In this document: positions 1-12,349 of the stretch, piece by piece | Position numbering within the stretch: the first letter of the stretch is position 1 | Layout: each line of letters starts with the position of its first letter | Assembly (NCBI RefSeq): GCF_000699445.3 | Contig: NC_067195.1 | Span: 66,088,591 to 66,152,590, forward strand | DNA length: 64,000 nucleotides | From: Schistosoma haematobium | Lineage: Eukaryota > Platyhelminthes > Trematoda > Strigeidida > Schistosomatidae | Direction: 5' to 3' | The notes under the pieces: model-generated | The model's input: the letters and a program-made list of their open reading frames with translations, nothing else | Told to the model about the DNA's origin: nothing | Database searches by the model: none | Made by a program: the position numbers and the translations under genes

Positions 1-1173
1 ATCACTATTTTTACCTGTGTAACTATTTTTGAACAGTGAAAATATTTCTGGTTGCTTGGAATTCACGTCAATCAGAATATGCAGAAAACAAAAGAGTATT
101 TCGCAAAAGTATTTACACATCATCTTGAAAAATTAAGTAATTGAGTCACTTGGTCATCCAGTGTTGGTAGAAAAGTTAGTATGGGCCAATAAACTATGAA
201 AGATACTTTTTGTGGTTTGAAACCTGAAGACAGCCATCAAAAATGACTCAATAGCCAGCTTACTTTAAAAGCTTGGTTTCTTTCGCTGAAATGCAACAAC
301 AGTATTTATGTCAGTTCAAGTTTACAATGAAACATGTGCAGTCATTATTCGTGTTAAACCTTAACTGAGATCATTTTTATGGGTTATTTTGAAATAATTA
401 TGGTACTTTCTAGTATATTTCTCCGAATTGCATATATGATTTGAATGTCAATATTCCCCAACGCTGGAACGCATTGACCATTTGTTTTATTTTATTTATG
501 AAAGGAGTTTCCAAAACGTTTACTACCTTTGTTATAGATAAATACTGTATTCATCTTGATTTCTTTGTTTAATCTAGCTTTCCTCTTGCTGGTAAATCAG
601 TGTAACTAATCTCAACAGAACCTACTAATAAGTGTGAAATGACTCACATTTTCCAATCTTACTGTGACATTGACCAAGTATATTTCAGTTTTATGAGCGA
701 TAAGAATAGAATCGATCACTTTCGACTAGTGCTGAGGAAATTGAAATTTACTGTATCTGATGGAATTATTATATATTGTTATGAAAAGTTGAACTTTGGT
801 TTAATAATGATGCTTTAGGCTGATTGATGTCTAGTGTTTTTGTGAGTGACTAATTTGTTTTCAGTAACAGGAAAATAAAGAAATAGTATCATTCAATTCA
901 ACACTCAAGTAACACGGATACACACATTAAGAACATTAAATCTAAAAATATAAAGGTAAAAACGGTCATTTCGTTATATAAGCATTTTGTGAGTGATGAA
1001 CTTACCATAGCAAAATCTTGTGCCTAAGCAAGACAGTATCAGAGTCATTAGTAACTATTGCTCTATTGAAATAAATTTGGCTCATGGTTTGGAGTAAACT
1101 ACACCAAAGTCACTCCTACAGTCTTTTGACAGTCAATAACGTATTTAATATTTTTCATTGTTTTATCAACTAG
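1..1173. other. No gene seen; presumed intron or upstream flank
   Basis: AT-rich sequence with stops in all frames and no domain I recognise. If the exon at 1174 is real, this is intron or flank of that plus-strand gene; earlier exons could lie outside the window. Confidence 0.4.
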
Positions 1174-1239
1174 TCGGGGACGACATGGTTCACACTCAAA
1201 TCGGCGTGGTCATTCTAGTGATCGTGGTTCAAGTTCAGA
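1174..1239 (+). CDS. Candidate internal exon, Arg/Gly/Ser-rich (plus-strand gene A, exon 1 of those seen)
   Basis: A 66-base block lies between an acceptor (ending ..tcaactag) and a consensus donor (GTAAGTG). One frame is open: one leading base, 21 codons, two trailing bases (GA). It reads RGRHGSHSNRRGHSS followed by DRGSSS, an RG/RS-rich low-complexity stretch such as occurs in RNA-binding proteins. The two trailing bases complete an Asp codon with the first base of the exon at 16277. The intron of about 15 kb is long but acceptable for a schistosome gene. Protein identity is unknown and RNA binding is inferred from composition only. Chance is possible for so short a block; the splice sites and composition are the support. 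Confidence 0.45.
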
Positions 1240-1669
1240 GTAAGTGGGGCATTTTTATTACAAATAAAGGAATCTGGCGAGGTTCAGTCTGCCTATTGTT
1301 GTGAAGGTCTTGCAAAACATATTTTATCATACATGTTTAGGTACATATATTTCTAATATCACGGGATTTTATAAAGCCTTAAGTAACCTCTCAGCAGTTA
1401 AATAAACGCTGATTTATGTCATTCATCAAGTAGGCAGCTGCTTAGTATGAACAGACCAATCATAATCATGTCATTTTATATATGATATGACTGATTTTGT
1501 AAAATCGTTACGCTGATAGGAGGGATATAAAATTCAGTTTTGTTGGGATGAAAATTTTGAGTAATGATAGGTTTAAAGAAATGTCAAACACTATCATTTA
1601 GCTCTAGAAAGTATACAGCCAGAAAGCAGTTCTACAAAGGTTAGAGTACAAGAGCAGCTATCTAGGGGA

Positions 1670-1765
1670 TTAACAAGTTTTCGATGGAGTTTTATTCTCC
1701 AGCTCAGAGAACAAAACTCCATCAAAATCATCCACCTGAGCTACAAATCTTCACCATCTCATTAA
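1670..1765. repeat. Short dispersed repeat (copy 1 of 3)
   Basis: Shares the words for 'gagctcagagaacaaaactcca' and 'gtagctcagatgga' (either orientation) with 4750-4805 and 39595-39670. Class not identified. It sits in the putative long intron. Confidence 0.4.
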
Positions 1766-2679
1766 CACGTTTACATTCTCTGTGCTTTACAACAATCTTA
1801 TGATGGTATATATCACTAGAAATTTCTGACAAAGTACAAGACGAGTCTATATTTCTCGGGTTTTCTGTTTCAATACTTACTAAAACTTGAAGGGATGCTA
1901 AGATCATGGGAGAATAAGGAATTGAACGGGCCTCTTATAGACACAGGATTTGGGTTTGAAATGGAAAATTGTTATTGACTTGATTGTGCCTAAACTGCCC
2001 ATCCAAACCTTTTTTGATCCAGTTCTTCCTAATTTGTCGAGGATTTTGAACAAAGCTTCATGTGGTGGGGTATTATCCGAACCGAGCATATGCTCAGAAA
2101 CTGAGATATTGATTGATTTCTACCTATCTATTTGGAAAAATATGCATGGTGTTGCTCGGATATTGGTTTGCCAAGTACGTTATCTGTACGGCCAATATAA
2201 ATTGCTCCACAAGAGCAAGTAAACTGGTCGAATCAAAATTCAGGGATTCAGCAATTGTCACCATTCGGTTATGTTCATAATGGAAGCGGAGTTTCTCAAT
2301 ATGTTGAAATTCAGTAGACTTAGCTTACATCAAGTTAGATATGAGTTTGGTAACATTGTGGTGGTATTTTAACAACATAAACTTGTTTCATGGTATTAAT
2401 ATGTTTAACAAAATGTGCCATTTATCACGTAGGTGAGAAATCTGTCTGCTAACCAAAGAACAAGTTTACAGAATAGCAGTTCACTTCATTGTACTTTAAG
2501 GCTATGAAAAATGTTTAATAAAAATAGAGGATATTTACAACTTGTTAGTATTCGACCATAGGTGCCTTTCAAGTAATTCTCGTTTATTTTGGGATCCTGG
2601 ACTCAACAATAAGTTAGGTAGGAACAGGGTGTGGTAAAGTCGACAAATTGATTGGTAAGGTAGTAAATATTCATAAACC
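1766..2679. other. No gene seen
   Basis: Overlapping short open frames on both strands at 1904-2222 show no recognisable motif and no splice sites that connect them to other blocks. Confidence 0.35.
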
Positions 2680-2920
2680 GGGATAGGTAAGTCATGTGTT
2701 ACGTATGCTCAACCACCGCTTATCTCGATGGGCGACGTTGTCTGATATGAAAGCAGTTCGAAAGCTAGTGGTAGCCAAACAAAGACTTCATTTCATTAAG
2801 TCATTAGTGACTGAACTGACCCATGTTAGCAGATGCAAATTAGTTGACTGTGGTCCAGGTGATCGTCGTAACAAATGGTTAGAGACTTTGAATAACATAG
2901 TTCAGAACTGTTTATAATGA
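2680..2920 (+). pseudogene. Non-LTR retrotransposon reverse-transcriptase C-terminal remnant
   Basis: An open frame ends in a stop at 2917. It begins with the word SHVLRMLNHRLSRWATL and later reads RNKWLETLNNIVQN. The pattern G/S-H-V-L-R-M-x-x-H-R-L-x-R followed by a basic stretch and W-L-E-T-L is typical of the region after the RT domain in non-LTR elements, where a helix and a Cys/His patch follow the thumb (CKLVDCGPGD here). No RT core is present upstream, so this is a 5'-truncated relic. The clade is uncertain. It could also be a fragment of an unrelated repeat. Confidence 0.4.
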
Positions 2921-2990
2921 CATACGTAGGTTCACTCTCTGTCTTTACTTATATTCTAAGTACATAAACTCTTCAGTTGAAGATGCCACA

Positions 2991-3145
2991 GGTATTTGGA
3001 ATTTGACAACGCTTTAACCAATAACACCTACTATAAATCGTACACACCAAGTGAAATCGAAAGACAGAAGCAAGAAGGTTCGAAGATATATTTTATAGGT
3101 TATCAATATATCGAGGATCGACTGTACAACTCTGTAAGCGATACT
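2991..3145. repeat. Dispersed repeat, shared with 8031-8175
   Basis: About 150 bases closely match 8031-8175, starting at 'tttgacaacgctttaacc' and running through 'tataggttatcaatatat'. Both copies are in the same orientation. The class is not identified; at 8.0 kb the copy is joined to an AT microsatellite and an LTR-like tail. Confidence 0.6.
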
Positions 3146-6100
3146 GAACTAGAAGAATAATTATATTCAATGATCAAACAGACAGGTAATAACAGGGTAA
3201 TTTTTCAACATGTAAACTGCATTTATGTTTCTCAACAAATCAAATTTGACGTACTTCCTTTTATTAGTGAAGGAAGGCGTAACAGACAATGGCGCTAGAG
3301 AAATTTTGTCGATGTTCATCTGGTCCGTATTCTTCTGAACATTTGTCACTAATGGTGAGTGGTTTATGTATTTCTTTACATAAAAGTATGTTGTACTGAA
3401 TTGTAGCTCTGATCTGAAAATACACGGATAACAGCGCATATTGATTGAGTTGACTGTCATTGAAAACAAACCAAAACATCCACTGCCTCTAGGAAATAAA
3501 TAACCGTTATGTCTATTCTATATCTATTTTGAAGATTGTCATTCATATTCACATTTCTATGAACTCCACCTACTTGTTTATTAATTTTAATCCCCTTAAA
3601 ACCTTTTCTTTGCTTACATCGTCAGATGCAGACAAGTGTGAACACATGCTTGACCGGGAAAACGTTGAAATCCTAGTTCGAGGCAACATATAAAATGTCG
3701 AAAAGGTTTTTGAAAGCTCTACATTCTGGCCGGTCAGTAAACATATTAAAATAGACTTAAATTATCAATTAGTTAGAAACATCATAAGCAGTTATATTGA
3801 GAATAAGAGAGGAGAGGGTCAAAAGAGACGGAAATCAATATAAATATGCAGATAATCACAGGACTATTGTTAACAAAAACCAATCAAACTTAATGTTGAC
3901 AACTTGAAAATAGAGGAACTCTATTAGCTTACTTTTATCAAAATTTTGTGCTGTTCATCTTGTTCAGATAGATAACGAAAGCTTCACGACTGCACCACAA
4001 AGCTCATAGAAGGCAGTTTCATCAAAGCTTATTCATCATTAAAAATAAAATAGTCAGTGGTTGGAAGTTATTCATTATCACTGTGTTAGCTGACGGTATA
4101 ATGAGATCAGCAGAACAATATCTGTTGATTCTGCAAGTTCATCACAATATCAATTCTTAATAAACAGTAATAATCCTATGATATATCTACATTATTTCGA
4201 AACTCCACAAACTAAATTAAATACTTTTTTTATGATTTTCAGATTTTCGATATTACTTTTCAGTCGAAGAAAGCTATAAAATGAATGAAGTACAATTAGA
4301 GTGTGCTTATTTGATATTTACTTACGTGTCAGTTGATCATTTTTGTTTTTCTTTAATATTGTGAAATACATTTTCTGTTTTTGTATTCTGTCTTTTTTTA
4401 ATGACTCACTGATTCATGTAGGTTCTCAATGTATGAAACATTGCTAGTGAATAACCATGAATGTAAACATGAACATCAGTCTATTTACTTTCACGCTCGA
4501 ATCTTTAAAGTAAAAGAACTATTTATCACAGCTTGGTAAAGTGGAAAATGGGGTAAATATCCACATGAATTAAAACATTTCCTATGAGTTAGTTCTTTTG
4601 AACGTTTTGTAAAAGATTAGTTTTGAAACTTGATCAACCTGTTTTGAAAAACCTTTTGTCTGTCTGCGAGCAAGACAATGAACAGACATAATTTAATTTA
4701 TGGTGGAATGACTAATACAACAGCTGAAATAATTGTTTAGAGGTCAGTGTGAGATGGTGGAAAAGATTTGTAGCTCAGATGGATGGATGAGCTCAGCGAA
4801 CAAAACTCCACCAAAATTAGAGGTCAGTGCTATCCGGTCTACTTTTTTCGAGTATTTATTAACGAAATAGTTATTGGTTGATAAGTAGTATTGTTACTGT
4901 ATTGTAAATAAATCTGAGAAAAACAAAGTGTTATCAGCTGAAAGGGTTGTGTTCGTTAAAGATAACCAGTGACAATTTTAACTTTATACTTAAGATCAGT
5001 GCAAATTTCTGAACGATTAAGTTACCATACGTCCTAAAAATCAAATTACAGAAGACCCTTCAAGTTTAGTGTAATAAAAAAACAAATAGATATATATCAT
5101 AAGTAAAAAGAATGCTTTAAATAAATAACTTTGTTCAGCCCACTAGCATGTGATTTTATAATTGAATATTGCACTGTTTCTAAAAGAGACTATGTAGTAA
5201 ACATGAGACACACTGTTCGAATCTGTTCAAATGACTTGGTCACAAGTGAATGAATCAACTCGTTATCTAGTTACTAAGTTACCTTAATCTCTAGTATCCA
5301 TCATTTTAGTCATCTGTTTTTGAACAACTCGTCGCAATTTATTCTGTATCGCTAAGCATTTAACAATAAGTATCTGCATGATAATCATGAGAATATATGA
5401 AACTTAATTAAACCTGTACTAAAGTAAGAGATTTTATTCATCATGCTTAGATAAGTATTTCTTAAGACAGAATGAAGTATTTATACTCCTGCTTAGTAAT
5501 TGTACTTTGAATACATGACATAGGCTTTATATAAAGGCTTCAGAGATAATAAAAATAAATTTAAATTCTTCTGGGATTAAATGGAAAACTTGAGAGTAGC
5601 TTATTTGCAGCGAACAAGTGCTACTGTAAAAATATTCCATGAAAATTTGCACTGAACTCATTTAGGAAATTGATCTCTTACACACAATCAGATTGTGTTT
5701 AAGTAGATTTTGACGAGGTATTTGTTGTGATCCTACTCAGTAGAACTAGTCACTGTGGAAAAATGACTTGGTGACTCATCATATATAAATTAATAAGGTG
5801 GACACACTAATGTTTAGGACTCAGGAACTTGAAAATTACTGCTAAGACACTACTGATAGCCATTTACAGGCAATTCATGTGCTTTCCAATGTTTGTTTCT
5901 AAAAACTAGTGTGGTAAAACAGAGTTTCAGTTTTTGTACGTCCAAATATCACACTGAATACCGCCCACGAAGTTAAGGAATATAGAGTAGGTCTTATTGG
6001 AATACCGTTCATAAGGTATATTTATTCACCAGGATAAAACAATGGCCGTCAAATATCGAACTAGTGATACACAGACCTTTGGATCAGACAGCGTGTGGTA

Positions 6101-6440
6101 ACTAGCTGCTTTAGCTTTTGTTGATCTCTAAACCACTCATTGGAATGTTTTCAATAACATTTTGTTCTTATGATACGTTTCCAAGTCTTTGGTAATGTCC
6201 AGTTGACTGCATTTTAGGTCTCTGGATACTAGAAGCTATCCCACTACTATGAAGGAGATTGGTTCACTGCAATGTAAAAATAATGAGATGTCAGTGAAAT
6301 TCGACAATCTCCATAACCACATACTAAAAATTATCATGCCCTCACTGATGAAGAGCTTCCAGAGTCGATTATCGGAGTTAAAGTAGGAAGCTACAACTAG
6401 TGGAGTTTAGTCCAGTCGGGTTAAAGGCAGTTCTCCATCA
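3146..6440. other. No gene seen; putative intron
   Basis: AT-rich, stop-dense sequence. The only recurring piece I see is the short repeat at 4750-4805. A small open block at 3289-3353 before a GTGAGT donor does not fit the phases of neighbouring candidate exons. Confidence 0.35.
4750..4805. repeat. Short dispersed repeat (copy 2 of 3)
   Basis: Contains the 'gtagctcagatggatg' and 'gagctcagcgaacaaaactcc' words also present at 1670-1765 and, diverged, at 39595-39670. Confidence 0.4.
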
Positions 6441-6451
6441 AAGAAAATGAA

Positions 6452-6607
6452 AGAATATCGGGCAGTATCATGGACTTGTTGAAGTTAACCATTACCACCT
6501 TAGGATCTCGACTCAACAGTCTAGATGTTAGGTGTTTGCGCGCGACCAAAACCCTGGGTTTGGGTTCTGGGTGTGGAATCGTGGATGTGCAATACTGAGG
6601 AGAAAAC
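6452..6607 (+). mobile_element. Sm-alpha-like tRNA-derived SINE, truncated copy
   Basis: The order of parts matches the fuller copy at 49134-49488: leader word 'acttgttgaagtta', then an A-box-like stretch (cagtctagatgttaggtg), a B-box-like stretch (gggtttgggttctggg), then 'gaatcgtggatgtgca' followed by 'ctgaggag', the start of the hammerhead core. Homology stops inside the core, so the ribozyme is not functional here. It lies directly beside the antisense CR1 remnant that begins near 6612. Confidence 0.55.
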
Positions 6608-6611
6608 CTTT

Positions 6612-7500
6612 CTTCTTTTTAATGAGGCTATATTTTTGTGTCATCCTAGTAGATTAATGCCGCTGAGCCGATTTTATCAAGAAGATCATTAACATAGATC
6701 AGGAAGAGGAGTGTACGTAAGATGGTCTCCTGTCAAACTCTTAACGTCAAGATTCTCTACCTCATTTGCACTTTATTTACAGCCTGTTCTCTAGGTAGTT
6801 TCAGGGCCAGGATATAAATGAATCACTGAAACCTATCTTCGCTATCTGTGTTTAAAGTATATGATACTGTATCAAACGCTTTCACGAGGTCAAAATGGAC
6901 CGGTATCTTTCGTTTCTGGCAGGTTGTCCAGCTGTCCTGTGCCTCAAAAAGATTAAACGCTTCGGACTTGCCGTAACTGAATCTGTGTTGGGCTTAATGA
7001 AGAACGTTGTTTATGCACATCAATCCCCTCATTTAACCATTGACTCGTCTTTTGATAACCTTCGACAGTATTGAGAGTATAATCAACTGGTCTGCGGCAC
7101 CATGGGTCTTTTCTCACTCTACCTTAAAAGAATGAAGAGGGAGTAGAGTCTCTTCATTCTTTTGGTAGTTGTTGTAACACTAATGAGTGTTTGAACAAGT
7201 CACACGGTGATGTGCCGATGGCTTTGCATGCTGTTCCAAATAAAAAGGAGAATGTTGTCGCATCCTGATAACTTTCTGAGGTAGGGGATTTTGGTTTTCT
7301 TGGCACTTGCACGGACGTTAGATGAATAGTTCAGCTGACACTAAAGTTGAAAAAAGTTTTGCGCTTGTGCGCGCCTGGTTTAATCAGTCAACCAAGTCTC
7401 CCTAAAAAATTTCTGCTGGGGTTAGTGAGATATTTACTATTGAGAGCTTTGAGAGCACAGATTGCCTGATTTGCAGGCTCAGGTTTTTTCATGAAATCAT
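6612..7500 (-). pseudogene. CR1-clade non-LTR reverse transcriptase, decayed
   Basis: Read on the minus strand with many frameshifts and stops, RT landmarks appear in the right order. First comes an N-terminal stretch with the 'PANQAICALKAL' type sequence near 7470. Then a finger/palm block reads HFDLVKAFDTVS (the first catalytic Asp motif) near 6890. Then comes LLFLIYVNDLLDKIGSAAL near 6670-6710 and a Y-x-DD-like motif near 6630. The LLFLIYVNDL signature is characteristic of CR1/Jockey-type RTs (SR1-like in schistosomes). A perfect 14-base inverted repeat at 7127-7164 interrupts the frame. Both ends are truncated. It is non-functional. Confidence 0.65.
7127..7164. repeat. Perfect 14-bp inverted repeat (hairpin) within the CR1 remnant
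   Basis: The arms aaaagaatgaagag and ctcttcattctttt are separated by a 10-base spacer. It is not part of the RT coding pattern and may be a post-insertion scar. Confidence 0.7.
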
Positions 7501-7885
7501 GGAGATTTTCCGGGTTGGCTCATATTTGAGCTGCCGGCTACCAGGACATTCAATAACGAACCTTGGTCTGATTTTTCCAGTTTGTAGCGTTTTTAAGACT
7601 GTGCTACTTGTGCTTCTATTCCTAACTCCAACCCACCGATTTTTACTGTCACAGTCGACTGATATGTATACAACAGTCGGTAGTTTTATTGGTTTAAGGG
7701 TTCGGGTTTTGGTTCTCATAAACTCATGTCTGCTTGGATAGGCCGATATACAGGAGAGGGTTAATACGATCATATTTAATAGTGTCTTGTGTTTCCTATT
7801 TTGTTAGTCCTATCGGCGTATCTTTTTGTATTTCAGGCACACGTGACACAAACACGAGCAGGTGTAACTTAGCATGAACTCATAG

Positions 7886-7988
7886 TGTAGTGAACAGTAC
7901 ACAAGTGGAGACAATCGAATGTATTTGAACACGAAATCACAGAATATCTCACTAAAATCAGAGAAAAGTTCATTAAATGCTTAATTTG

Positions 7989-7990
<2 letters not shown>
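7886..7990 (-). repeat. LTR-like tail, 3' half, antisense
   Basis: Read in reverse it matches the 3' half of the solo-LTR candidate at 48668-48947: 'gcaaattaagcattta', then 'aaatacattcgattgtc', ending in 'tgttcactaca'. The 5' half is absent and replaced by the AT tract at 7991-8028 and the 8031 repeat. Confidence 0.5.

Positions 7991-8028
<38 letters not shown>
7991..8028. repeat. AT dinucleotide microsatellite
   Basis: Uninterrupted AT repeat of 38 bases between two repeat fragments. Confidence 0.95.
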
Positions 8029-8030
<2 letters not shown>

Positions 8031-8031
<1 letters not shown>

Positions 8032-8290
8032 GAGTTTGACAACGCTTTAACCAGCAACACCTACTATAAATCGTACACACAAAGTGAAATCAAAAGACGG
8101 AAGCGAGGAGTTTCGAAGATATATCTGATAGGTTATCAATATATTGAGGACAGACTGTTCTAGACTGGCTAACGACTGCAGGGGATATTGAGCACGGCGC
8201 TCCCACTCGTGATCTGGTGCGGATGCATGACCGAGCGCCGTCAGCCAAGTGAGTTCATTAAAACGCATGTGGTCAGCATCCAATGTCAAA
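8031..8290. repeat. Dispersed repeat, partly shared with 2991-3145
   Basis: The first 145 bases match the 2991 copy. The remainder (8176-8290) is unusually GC-rich for the window (around 'cgagcgccgtcagcc') and has no counterpart there. Open frames here show no domain. Confidence 0.5.
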
Positions 8291-8299
8291 GACTCACAG

Positions 8300-11200
8300 A
8301 GTCTCTATTTTTGACTGCGATGAATACATGACAGTTACAGTTATTCTTTCTTTTTTCCTGGGTGCTGGATTATTATTTGCTTTCCAGTCTTACCAGAACT
8401 AGGAATTTAAATTAAAGTGTGATCATTAGTGGAACGTTGGCAACTCAGTTTCGATGTTTGAGTCAAGTAATCCGTGTCGTACACAGTACTAAGGAGTTCG
8501 TTATCTGTTGTCGTTTACAGCTTTCACATAACCCTATTCCTAGATACAAGGCTTCTGACCTGTCATTAACTCCTGAATTAAGACCTCCACTAGCCTTCCC
8601 TGTATTTATAGGGTAACAACTGGTGGCAACGCTATTAATTTACTTGCTGCTGAATACGCTAGTGGTATAATACTGTACGGGTTAATGAAGAAATGCAAAA
8701 GTTGTAAGTTTTACGATAGGTATACAAAACAATGAGTGAACGTCTGCAACACAAGAATGGACCCTAAGAGAAACTTGAAGTGCTTACGTCACCACCAACC
8801 GTCTTACCAAGTAACTTTGCGTACTTTCACTGGCTTTTACATAGATCTTGCGTTTGCAAGTGAAGTAGTACTTGTATTTTGTAGCTGAAACAACTTGAAA
8901 GAGAGAACTTGACTGAAAAATCCATTCTCATCTTTAATTGATAAATGGATATTTGCGAATATTGAAGGGGTCAGGTCAGATTTCAGGAGAGCAGTTGATA
9001 CGAAACAAGAATGTCCAATAGAAAGATTAAACGTGTTAAAATAATTATCACTGTCGCCTAATTTGTTGCAATTTTCAAAACCTGACAATTTTCTTATCAA
9101 ATGAATCATTCGTGAAATATTATCTGATCTTTTTCATACGAAATCCTTATATTATATCATACATTGCTATTTCACAGTTTTTTTGAGCTAGTTGACGTAT
9201 AGATCAAAAGCAATCTTATGGATTTGTAAAACATTTTCATCATGAAACGGTATGTACATCTACGGTGGTCAAAACTCTTCCACTTCTTAATACTCTTCTT
9301 AAATATAGTAAGTTTGTTTATGCCTTGGATAAAGGCAGTTCAAGTTTATATTGGAAGACCACGGAGTACGCAACTGACTACAAACAATAATTATGAATTT
9401 CATTATTTTCGCCGGTTTTGTGATATATATATTATACTCAAGGTTCGAACTCGGTCTTGTATAGTTATGATTTTGACATTATTGTTTCCATGATGTATTG
9501 GTATGATAATTGAGATATTTTTCTCTGAAAGCGTGAAAAAATGCTGTCGTGAAAATTGCATAATTAATTTCAAGACATCATGTACAGGTAGAATACTATC
9601 GATTCTCGATCCAAATTCTTGTCCGGTTCATCTTTTTTTAGACTTTCAGCTTTTCTATATCAAAACTGTTTGTAAAGCTCCAAACAATTATTTGCTGTTC
9701 ATTTTATGTTCTTCTTTCGAATATGTTCTAGTTAAACTCACATTTTCAACGTATTTTGACCGTGTACTTCCTCCAAATTCAGTGCTTTTTGCCATTAATC
9801 TTTTAAACAATTAAATATCATTACTTTGTAGCGTGGCGTCGAGTCGGGATTAACTATGAATACCGCTACCAAAGGATCGCGTGTCAAATAAATCAGAAGG
9901 CGAAGGTTGAACATAACCAAATAAATCCATAAAATCCCCGAGAAGCCAAATATCAGAAGGCAGTTAATGGACCAAGTCGAGATATATTTGCTGGCGATCT
10001 CGTGGTATCGAAAGGATACTGAGATCGTGTCAGGATACAAGCTTCGTTACAGAACGTAACCGAATTCGCGCGAAGTCACAATCAAGGTGTAAGAATAAGA
10101 ATGGAAGCACAATATAGCTGTCATTAGCACAGTCAAACAAAAGCACATTAAAACAAACACTGGTACAGTTTGTTATAATAATAATTGTTTTTAATAAACC
10201 AGTCGTGTTCTCGTGATAAATGTGAGTCACTACGAGTTAAAAAAATCACACATTCTGGCATATCCTAGATGTATAGGTCTTCTGTTCGTGATGATCATAT
10301 GACAACATGGGTAGTACGATGAAAGAAGATTCACACTGACCATAAAATGCAATACCCTTTATCCTGGACGTAGAAGGTTAACGGTGAACTTTAATGGTTA
10401 AAATGCAGTGAATGTCCATAATGATCACCGCATGAAAATAGACGAACCTACACAACTTTGGGAATCTTATTTGCCTCTCTCATGTCTGTGCTCAGTATAT
10501 TATCATGTTAGGAAATTGCATCAGTACTTCCAAGGATATTGTAAAGCAATACGCTATGACAAAGTAGATAAATATTTCCGTTTTCGGGAAAATGGTTATG
10601 CTTTCGAAAAGTGGTTAAAGTATTCTATAGACTTTCATTATAATTAATCATGTAAACTATCACAAACAAGTCAAATTTTCATATTGCACATCTTGGTAAA
10701 ATGTTGTCCATCTTACTCGATCAGACAGTTTTTTCGTTTTCTCGCGGTCCAAACGTCCCAAACGATTGGTGATTGCTTCTCTTTTATGAACTGCTTAACT
10801 GCGTGATATTGTACCACCGGTGCCATAATCTGAAGGACGTATAGAGGCCAAAATTTCAAATTTTAAATCGCAATCCTCAAATGGCATTTTGAACGGCACA
10901 CTTATATACATATTTTATTTACCAATCTATAAACTGGTTTCACTATAATGCTACTGAATCAAACGTACCATCTTGGTTTCATTATATTATTCCAATCATT
11001 CAGAGTGTTCCTCTTTGCAACATATTAACTTATGTTGTAAACGATATTTATCGTCAATCGATAAACAAAATTTTCAAGTAATTTCATGTCTTGTATTAAC
11101 ACTCTACTTATTAATATTCAACCACGGGGTATTTCGTTGTGCCTTAAACGTTTAACAGAGAGCTGAGAGATTCAGTAAATTTAATGAACTCAAAACATGA

Positions 11201-12159
11201 TGTTTTCATTTACCTCCGACAACGGATATATTTTTCAGTGCTGGCTTGTTTGTGTGAGTAGCCTTTATAGATTATTCTCCACATTTTCAGAGATGCTCAC
11301 ATCTACTTTTGCATATTACCGAATAGACTATCAGAAAAGCTTAGATATTGCTACCACTGAGACCGTGTGTTTTATTAAAGTCGTTTCAGTTTGTTTATCA
11401 TATTCAACAATAAACAATAGTAATTAGTTCTTAGGTAACAACATGTTACGCAAGGCACATCGGTCTAAAGGTAATATTAAAATGTTACAAATATTACGGG
11501 ATTTGTTATGATAATTTACTAAGTTAGGTTGACACGTTATAAGACACTCTGGTCAGAGGAATAGGGGGCACATTCATGTGCATAAGAATATTGATCACCT
11601 TACAAAAGCATGAATGTTTATTGCAAACGTTGAGGGGGATGCGTTGAGAAAATCAAGTTCTCGTCGATAATTGGTGCAGTTTAAGTCCATAACTGTCTAT
11701 ATCAAGGCGTATTGTAGCAAGTGTATAACTGGTCACTTAAAACGTCAACTTTGACGGTATGATTACTGAGACTAATTTTTTTATTAGGTCAGTTTTTCCA
11801 TAGTTTCGATAAGTTAAGAAATACAGACTGAAAGCACTGTAGTGAAGTGATAAGGGACCGTATAAATAGTGAAAATCCTAAAGAGATGAAAGTTTAACAT
11901 CAAACCGATCACCAAGATGCAGTAATGAGTACATTGCGCTTGATTACATAAACGATTTCTTTCATGTCAATTATTATCATAAGCACCTTTGTAAAGCCAT
12001 TATTAGACTCTTTTATTTTGTAATTGCCCAGTTAAGCTTGCTATCGGATTTATCGATGTGAAATAATCCAATTCAAGATGACGAACATAAGTCAGAGAGG
12101 TATTTGCAACAGGAAAATAACTTCAGTACAACTCATCGGTTGTATCTCACTAGACACTA
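8300..12159. other. No gene recognised; putative long intron of gene A
   Basis: AT-rich, with several chance open frames (for example 9503-9814 plus and 10408-10647 plus) that have no motif or splice context. A GC-richer patch at 9840-10070 and a protein-like minus-strand stretch at 10690-10790 (reads HKREAITNRLGRLDREK) may be worn repeat or exon material, but I cannot assign them. Confidence 0.3.
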
Positions 12160-12349
12160 AGAATCTCCGCAAGCAGCTCTTTCGGAGTTACTGCCGATCC
12201 CGAGCCCGGGTAAAGGAGGAGGGTTGGGCATGGGGTCAGCAACCCCATCCCGTAGAAGACTAACTTGCTAAAAAACGCTTACCAGAAAAAATAATTCAAA
12301 TCATTTAAACTCTGCCCTGGGAGTTGGAAGGTCTTCATTTAGAAGAATT

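Noticed and set aside
3289..3353. Exon-like block starting ATGGCGCTAGAG before a GTGAGT donor
   Set aside because: Its phase does not fit the exons at 1174 or 16277 and no partner exon was found.
8310..8640. Possible LTR ending with a primer-binding-site-like 'ggtggcaacgct'
   Set aside because: No second copy in the window, no clear TG..CA boundaries and no adjacent retrotransposon coding sequence.
9503..9814. 103-codon plus-strand open frame
   Set aside because: Composition follows the local AT-rich DNA (Phe, Leu, Ile, Asn), no motif, no splice context, no repeat partner.
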